Assembly (NCBI GenBank): GCA_025529335.1
Contig: JAMYHX010000792.1
Coordinates: forward strand, 1-12,315
DNA length: 12,315 nt
Direction of reading: 5' to 3'
From: Rhizopus sp. PT2906
Taxonomy: Eukaryota > Mucoromycota > Mucoromycetes > Mucorales > Rhizopodaceae
Program-made: the position numbers and the translations under genes
Shown: positions 7,359-12,315 of the stretch, in pieces
Position numbering within the stretch: the stretch's first letter is position 1
How the letters are laid out: every line of letters begins with the position of its first letter
The notes under the pieces: model-generated
Databases searched by the model: none
What the model was told of the DNA's origin: nothing
The model's input: the letters and a program-made list of their open reading frames with translations, nothing else

Positions 7359-10274
7359 ATGGTAGAATAATTAAAGACTAATACATATATTTTAAACTAA
7401 TCGCATCATAGTCTAATCAGGAGGATCGTAAAAGAAGAAGAAACAGTGACGCTCATGATTTGCCAAGTGAATTTGACACACCAGCAGATCCTTCTGTTCT
7501 CCTTCCTTCTTCACCTGTCCCTTTCTTTTCAGAAAATGACCAACATGATATTATTGAGGAAGATGTAATTGACGATGACTTTGATGAACGTGTTCAATCC
7601 GATGATGACGGTATCGACCTTTTCGGTGATAACATGGAAGCGTAAAGTTGACTGAATCATGACTGGCTTAAAAAAAAAAAACTAAAAACTTTTTCGTAGT
7701 GATTATCAAGAAAATGGCTCACAGGATCAATATGAGGCTGTGGGTATTGACGATGACAACTATGACCCTCTGGATCCTACTTCTCGTCGCCAAGTAGACC
7801 AGCTTTTGAATAGACGAGATATTGAAATTAGAAAGAGAGAAGGTCGAGTAGCCGGTGCCTTTATCGATGGCTTGGACGACGTAGATGATGCCGCTTCTCC
7901 TGCTCCAGTAAGAAGACGAAGACATATTTATGATACAGAGGCTATTGATGAAGATTCCGAGATTGTAAAGTGTAAAATTATTGTAAAGAAAAACCACTTA
8001 CCTTTTTATATTTAGCCTGAGATGACATTAGCTGATATTCACAACGTCAAAGATGCATCTTTGGATGAATGGGTCAACCGTGAATCTGTACGCAGAAGCA
8101 TCAAGCGAGAATTTAAGGACTTTTTACAGACATTCACAGATGAGCACAGTAGTTCAGTGTATGGTGAACGTATCAGAGATATGGGTGAACGTAACGGTCA
8201 GTCATTTGAAGTAAGCTATGTACATTTGGCCGATAAGAAGACAGTCTTGTGTTACTTTTTGACCAATACACCTGGCGCCATGTTGAAGATCTTTGATGAA
8301 GCTGCTTTGGAAGTCACCTTGATGCAGTTCCCTGAATACGAAAACATTCATCGTGAGATTCATGTTCGTATCACTGATTTGCCTCACACTCACAATCTGC
8401 GTGATCTGCGTCAATCCTTTTTGAATACCATGATCCGTGTCTCTGGTGTGGTCACCCGTCGTACGAACGTACTTCCTCAGTTAAAGTGGGTCATGTATAA
8501 CTGTGCCAAGTGTAATGCTCTTTTGGGCCCTTTCTATCAAGACATTCATAGCGAGATAAAGATCAACACTTGTGCCAGCTGTCAGAGTAGAGGTCCCTTC
8601 ATTCCCAACATGGAAAAAACACTCTTTAGAAACTACCAAAAATTGACAATTCAAGAATCACCAGGTACTGTGCCTCCTGGTCGTATCCCTCGTCAGTTGG
8701 ATGTGATCTGTTTGTGGGATCTGGTTGATCAAGCAAAACCAGGTGATGAGATTGAAGTGATTGGTATCTATCGCAACAATTTCAATACCTCACTTACCGT
8801 CAAGAACGGTTTCCCTGTATTTGCCACAGTGCTTGAAGCGAATCATATCAACAAGAAAGAAAATATGTTTGCTGTATATAAGCTGACAGAAGACGACAAG
8901 AAGGAAATTCTTGCACTCAGCAAGGACAAGAATATCGGTAAACGTATTATGAAGAGTATTGCACCTTCCATTTATGGTCATGAAGACATCAAGAGAGCCA
9001 TTGCTTTGGCTATGTTTGGTGGTGTGCCAAAGAATATCAAAGGAAAACACATGATCCGTGGTGATATCAACGTGCTCATGCTTGGTGATCCTGGTACAGC
9101 CAAGTCTCAATTCCTCAAGTATGTTGAAAAGACCGCCCATCGTTCGGTCTATACGACCGGTCAAGGTGCCAGTGCTGTCGGTTTAACAGCTTCTGTTCAT
9201 AAGGACCCTGTGACGCGTGAGTGGACCTTGGAAGGTGGTGCACTCGTGTTGGCTGATCGTGGTGTTTGTCTGATTGATGAATTTGACAAGATGAACGATG
9301 CTGATAGAACCTCTATTCACGAAGCAATGGAACAACAGTCCATCTCTATATCTAAAGCAGGTATCGTAACCACCCTTCAGGCAAGGTGTTGTGTGATTGC
9401 TGCTGCTAACCCTATTGGCGGTCGCTACAACTCATCTGTTCCGTTCTCTCAAAACGTCGAGTTGACGGAACCCATCATCTCTCGTTTTGATGTTCTTTGC
9501 GTCGTCAAGGACTTGGTCGATGCTGATCTTGATTTCGCGCTTGCTATTAATGTGATCGGTAGCCACATTCGTAGTCATCCTCTCCAAAATGGCGATACAC
9601 AGTATGCTCAACCAACAGAAGTGGATGCAGATATTATTGACCAAAACCTATTGAGGAAATATATTATGTATGCTCGTGAGATGATTCATCCCAAGTTACA
9701 TCAAGTGGACGAAGATAAATTATCAAAATTGTATTCTGAACTAAGAAAAGCATCTATCACAAGCGCAAGTATTCCCATCACTGTTCGTCATTTAGAATCC
9801 ATGATTCGTTTAGCAGAAGCACATGCCAAGATGCATTTGAGAGAATATGTACGTTCTGAAGATGTGGATGTAGCTATCAAGGTGGCCCTTGACAGTTTTA
9901 TTAGTGCACAAAAATACAATATGACAAAGAAACTGCGCAGGGTAAAGTTTAAAATGATCTTTTATAACACATAATCTCATTGATTATAATAGAAATTCCG
10001 TAAATATATTTCCAATCTACGTGGTCAAGACGAACAATTACTTGCTATTTTAGAATCTATCTTTAAAGACAAACTTAGATTACATAATCTCAAACACGAC
10101 ACTTTCCCAGAATCACTCGAGATCAAAATTACTGAATTTGAAGCAAGAGCCAAACGAGAGGATATTCATGATATTCATAGATTTGTTGAATCAAATACAT
10201 TTGGTCAACACAACTTTACACTTGATCCCGTCAACGGCAAAATCTTTAAGCATTATGTACAAGCGCAACAATAA
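7359..10274 (+). CDS. MCM2: DNA replication licensing factor MCM2
   Basis: MCM2 is a subunit of the MCM2-7 replicative helicase, loaded at origins in G1. Five exons (7359-7361, 7412-7641, 7700-7964, 8016-9941, 9993-10274) give about 901 aa, close to the usual size; all four introns are GT-AG (50-58 nt). The acidic N-terminus has tyrosines Y80 and Y89 in the histone H3-H4 binding region. Then come the MCM N-domain with a C4 zinc finger (C329, C332, C352, C355), Walker A GDPGTAKS (523-530), Walker B LIDEFD (585-590), sensor-1 N631 in AAANPIGGRY, and the arginine finger SRFD (655-658). The C-terminal winged-helix region follows, spanning the last intron (LRR|KFRKYIS). The text matches animal MCM2 nearly throughout, so subunit identity is firm. 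The start is the weakest part: no in-frame ATG exists in exon 2, and ATG followed directly by GTAGAA at 7362 supplies one. Acceptors at 7411 (MSNQEDRKRRR) and 7420 (MEDRKRRR) both keep frame. Confidence 0.95.
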
Positions 10275-10290
10275 TTCCCCCTTTTCTTTC

Positions 10291-10296
10291 TTTAAT
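10291..10296 (-). terminator. candidate poly(A) signal of the methyltransferase gene
   Basis: On the minus strand this reads ATTAAA, the commonest variant hexamer, about 24 nt after the methyltransferase stop. Cleavage at the usual distance would fall close to or within the end of the MCM2 coding region. Confidence 0.4.
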
Positions 10297-10312
10297 TTTT
10301 TATGTTTTACAA

Positions 10313-10318
10313 AATAAA
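10313..10318 (+). terminator. candidate poly(A) signal of MCM2
   Basis: AATAAA lies about 39 nt after the MCM2 stop and ends two bases before the stop codon of the opposing methyltransferase gene. Cleavage 10-30 nt downstream would put the MCM2 mRNA end inside the antisense of that gene. Confidence 0.55.
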
Positions 10319-10319
10319 C

Positions 10320-11147
10320 TCATACTTGCTTTACAGCAACTACTCTTAAGCGAGTATAAAGCAAAAACCATTTACCATCCTCTCTTTGATGTGCAGGACG
10401 AAGGTATTCTTGAATTTCTGCAACCATCTTCTTACGCTCGCTGTCTGAGTCGAGTGCATTAAGAAAGTTAAAGCCAAAGGTTTCGATCCAACCAGCGACA
10501 TCTGTTTCCAATTCAGTTGGGCGAGGAATGAGTTCAGCATTCAACACTTTGAATCCATTATCTGTTAGCAATTGGCTATAATATTCAGGTGATGGGAAGA
10601 ACCAAGGTGAATAAGCTGCGCCATCGATACCACGTACATTTAAAGCAGCAATGAGTGCTGTATGAACACCTTTTAAATGTATAAGTAAACATATTCTTAT
10701 CAAGAAAAAAAACATACTTGCACAATTCATAAAACCACCAAGTTCAGCAACAAGTCTTCCACCTGGCTTTAAGGTATGGTGAATACTTTTAATAGCTTTG
10801 ACAGGATCACGCTTGAGCCAATGAAGTGTTGCGCTGGAAAATACGGCATCAAAAGGTGACTGTCCAGTCTCGTCAAACCATTTATCAGCATCATGTCCAT
10901 CTACGACAAAATATTCGACATTCTTAACAGAAGGAGCACCATCAATCATTGCTTTACTTGCATCAATACCTACAACAGATTTACAGCGACCAGCGAGTTC
11001 TCGAGTCAGGATACCATTGCCACAGCCAAAATCTAGAATGTGTTCATGAGGCTGAGGATCGAGTACATCAAGAATAACAGATCCAAGTCGAGGCACAAAA
11101 GCAGCGTGCTTTACGTATTTATTTGATGACCAATTGTCTTGTCCCAT
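10320..11147 (-). CDS. class I SAM-dependent methyltransferase (Methyltransf_11/25, trans-aconitate-MT-like)
   Basis: Two exons (11147-10718, 10669-10320) encode 259 aa. The intron (10717-10670, GTATGT..AAAAG, 48 nt) is a multiple of three without a stop, so the unspliced frame also stays open. I start at MGQDNWSSNKY; the upstream in-frame ATG would add a hydrophobic 22-residue leader that crosses the candidate TATA box. The Rossmann fold is clear: motif I ILDFGCGNG (37-45) for S-adenosylmethionine, acidic D62 after strand 2 for the ribose, FDAVFSSATLHWLKRDP (99-115) as motif IV, and LKPGGRL (126-132). The HW after motif IV and the overall size resemble trans-aconitate methyltransferases and related small-molecule enzymes, but this superfamily is too broad to name the substrate. 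No signal peptide or membrane segment is seen in the spliced form, so a cytosolic enzyme is likely. It faces MCM2 across 45 bp. Confidence 0.85.
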   Translation of the reverse strand: MGQDNWSSNKYVKHAAFVPRLGSVILDVLDPQPHEHILDFGCGNGILTRELAGRCKSVVGIDASKAMIDGAPSVKNVEYFVVDGHDADKWFDETGQSPFDAVFSSATLHWLKRDPVKAIKSIHHTLKPGGRLVAELGGFMNCASMFFFLIRICLLIHLKGVHTALIAALNVRGIDGAAYSPWFFPSPEYYSQLLTDNGFKVLNAELIPRPTELETDVAGWIETFGFNFLNALDSDSERKKMVAEIQEYLRPAHQREDGKWFLLYTRLRVVAVKQV

Positions 11148-11181
11148 GTGTGTTGATAGTTTTAGATAGAAAGAGCAGTAC

Positions 11182-11286
11182 TTTATATACAAGATTGATT
11201 TAAGGAGACACAAGCGGGGATTTTCTTGGATAAGGTCATTTGCTTGTTATGATTGGCAAATATTGTTTGTGAAAGTCTCTGAGTCA
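11182..11286 (-). promoter_or_regulatory. candidate promoter of the methyltransferase gene
   Basis: On the minus strand there is TATATAAA (11189-11182) about 35 nt before the chosen ATG, an inverted ATTGG = CCAAT box (11256-11252), and TGAGTCA (11286-11280), a perfect AP-1/Gcn4-type heptamer about 133 nt upstream. Order and spacing fit a fungal promoter. The heptamer would suggest stress or amino-acid control, which is an inference from the consensus only. Confidence 0.45.
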
Positions 11287-11427
11287 CCTCAAATGCATAG
11301 CAAATAGGATATAGTTGTCTTATTTAAGTCATAGATAATGACTAGACAAGATAAATAATAACAGTTATTTGATAATGAATTCGAGTAGGATTATATTTAT
11401 TCTAAATGGAAATGCTTAAATGCATTG

Positions 11428-11915
11428 TTTTTTTTTTAATGAGTGGGTAAGGATCGTAGGTGCCGGGTGTAAATGATTGGTGCCGAAGGAGTGTCGTTTC
11501 TCATCTAGTAACTCCTGCTGTTGGTGAATGAACATGGCCAATTTGGAAAGCTCGCATCGCAGTTGCAACAGAGCAGTCAAAGTTGGTTCGAAGTGACGAG
11601 TTGAAGCAACCGATGTAGGGAGGAGCAGGCGTTATTGGGGGATTGCAATTGTAAACGTCTGCCTCGTCGTCCAAGTATATGGAGAAGAGCTGGAAATGGG
11701 TGACGCCCAGCTGAATAAACAAGTTCTTTCCTTCGTCTACGGTGCCATTCTCCATGACTGTCTCAAGAGGACGATCGAGGATGTCCTTTCCTTTCCGGAG
11801 CAGCTTGCTGTGATCGTTAATGAGCTTGTCATCATCTGCTGCTTCAGCAACGCACACCTCGATTTCTTGGTGGCCATGTCTGTGATATTATCGAATAAAG
11901 CAGTTTTACCTTGAA
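11428..11915 (-). pseudogene. frameshifted relic of an unrecognised protein-coding gene
   Basis: The minus strand has a 118-codon open frame (11857-11501) with good coding character (IEVCVAEAADDDKLINDHSK, LLRKGKDILD, FIQLGVTHFQLFSIYLDDEA) and clearly higher GC than its surroundings. It has no ATG at its beginning. Immediately upstream, protein-like sequence continues in another frame (GKTALFDNITDMATKK, ATG at 11877), so a single small indel near 11862 would join them; this points to a broken gene or a sequencing error. After the TGA at 11501 another frame continues and closes at a TAA followed by a run of ten A (minus strand, 11437-11428), which could be the poly(A) of a retrocopy. From memory it resembles large families of hypothetical proteins in Mucorales; I cannot name a function. 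The plus strand is also open here (11696-11914) but I judge that a shadow. Confidence 0.5.
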
Positions 11916-12315
11916 AGTATAAGGATATAGCAAAATGGGACAGGGTCCTCTGGGATCATTTTATGAAAAGAGAAAAGAAAAGGAGGAATTGACCCTTTAT
12001 ATGCAAGCATAAGTGTTATCAAACAATTACATCTTATGAATTATATCGTATGACGTGTTATCAAATACTATAGATTATAGATACCATGAATCAGTGTGGT
12101 GGGCTTAATATGAAGTATTATGTTAATATATAAGATGAGGTTGGCTTGTGTACGAAATATATATATTGACAATATTATGTCAAATGGTGTAATCTTCTTT
12201 GATGCAAATGTAGAAATACGGCATCTGACTCACATTGCTATACACTCTTTCCGGAAAGTATATTCGCCTGTGATCGAAAATGAATACACCCAATGGTGAG
12301 GACAAAATTCATGTT
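11916..12315. other. AT-rich right end with unresolved short open frames
   Basis: No firm gene is seen. On the plus strand, ATG at 12177 opens 40 codons to a possible donor (TG|GTGAGG at 12296), which could be the first exon of a gene leaving the window. On the minus strand, the edge reads open from 12315 to about 12230 (CPHHWVYSF, then GEYTFRKEC) and meets GTGAGT, another possible donor. The two cannot both be real, and either may be chance. Confidence 0.25.

Noticed and set aside
8202..9644. Minus-strand open frames inside MCM2
   Set aside because: They mirror the conserved MCM2 coding sequence in antisense.
10346..10540. 64-codon minus-strand frame overlapping the methyltransferase
   Set aside because: It is an out-of-frame shadow of exon 2 of the methyltransferase.
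11696..11914. 72-codon plus-strand frame starting with ATG
   Set aside because: It overlaps the minus-strand relic, whose composition is more hydrophilic and coding-like and which continues upstream in a second frame; the plus frame is probably its shadow, though this is a judgement.
1..12315. CRISPR array, insertion sequence, operon, phage or defence cassette
   Set aside because: The genes are spliced eukaryotic genes; I saw no regularly spaced repeats, no transposase gene with inverted repeats, and no clustered system.

Overview
The window looks like nuclear DNA of an early-diverging fungus, most likely a mucoralean (Rhizopus/Mucor-type). The reasons are short GT-AG introns (about 48-66 nt) in almost every gene, AT-rich spacers with homopolymer runs, a Kre9/Knh1-type GPI cell-wall protein, and a clear Integrator-type (INTS11) nuclease, which the model ascomycete yeasts lack. 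The genus is an inference. I found no prokaryotic features, CRISPR array, rRNA or tRNA.

Layout. (1) 1-1506 (+): 3' part of INTS11, open from the window edge and intronless here. (2) 2061-4137 (-): a three-exon CAMKL/SNF1-related protein kinase whose C-terminal KA1 domain seems interrupted by a low-complexity insert. It is tail-to-tail with INTS11. (3) 4795-5716 (-): a six-exon gene for a small secreted, GPI-anchored, Ser/Thr/Ala-rich protein with a Kre9/Knh1-like domain and a 30-nt internal exon. (4) 5717-7358: a long intergenic stretch holding the promoters of gene 3 and MCM2, a TA/TG microsatellite, and patches that look like decayed coding sequence. (5) 7359-10274 (+): MCM2, five exons, about 901 aa, complete; its start codon appears to sit alone on a first coding exon. 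(6) 10320-11147 (-): a two-exon class I SAM methyltransferase, tail-to-tail with MCM2 only 45 bp away. (7) 11440-12315: a GC-richer, frameshifted gene relic on the minus strand and an unresolved right edge.

The genes do not form a pathway. They are separate housekeeping functions: Integrator RNA cleavage, kinase signalling, cell wall, replication licensing and small-molecule or protein methylation. All exon models were built by eye from splice signals, reading frame and recalled family sequences. No search or RNA evidence was available. I see no convincing new multi-gene system. The points most worth checking are the fungal INTS11, the split KA1 domain, the competing acceptor sites in the kinase and MCM2, the ATG-only exon and CG-rich promoter boxes of MCM2, and the gene relics in the two gene-poor stretches.
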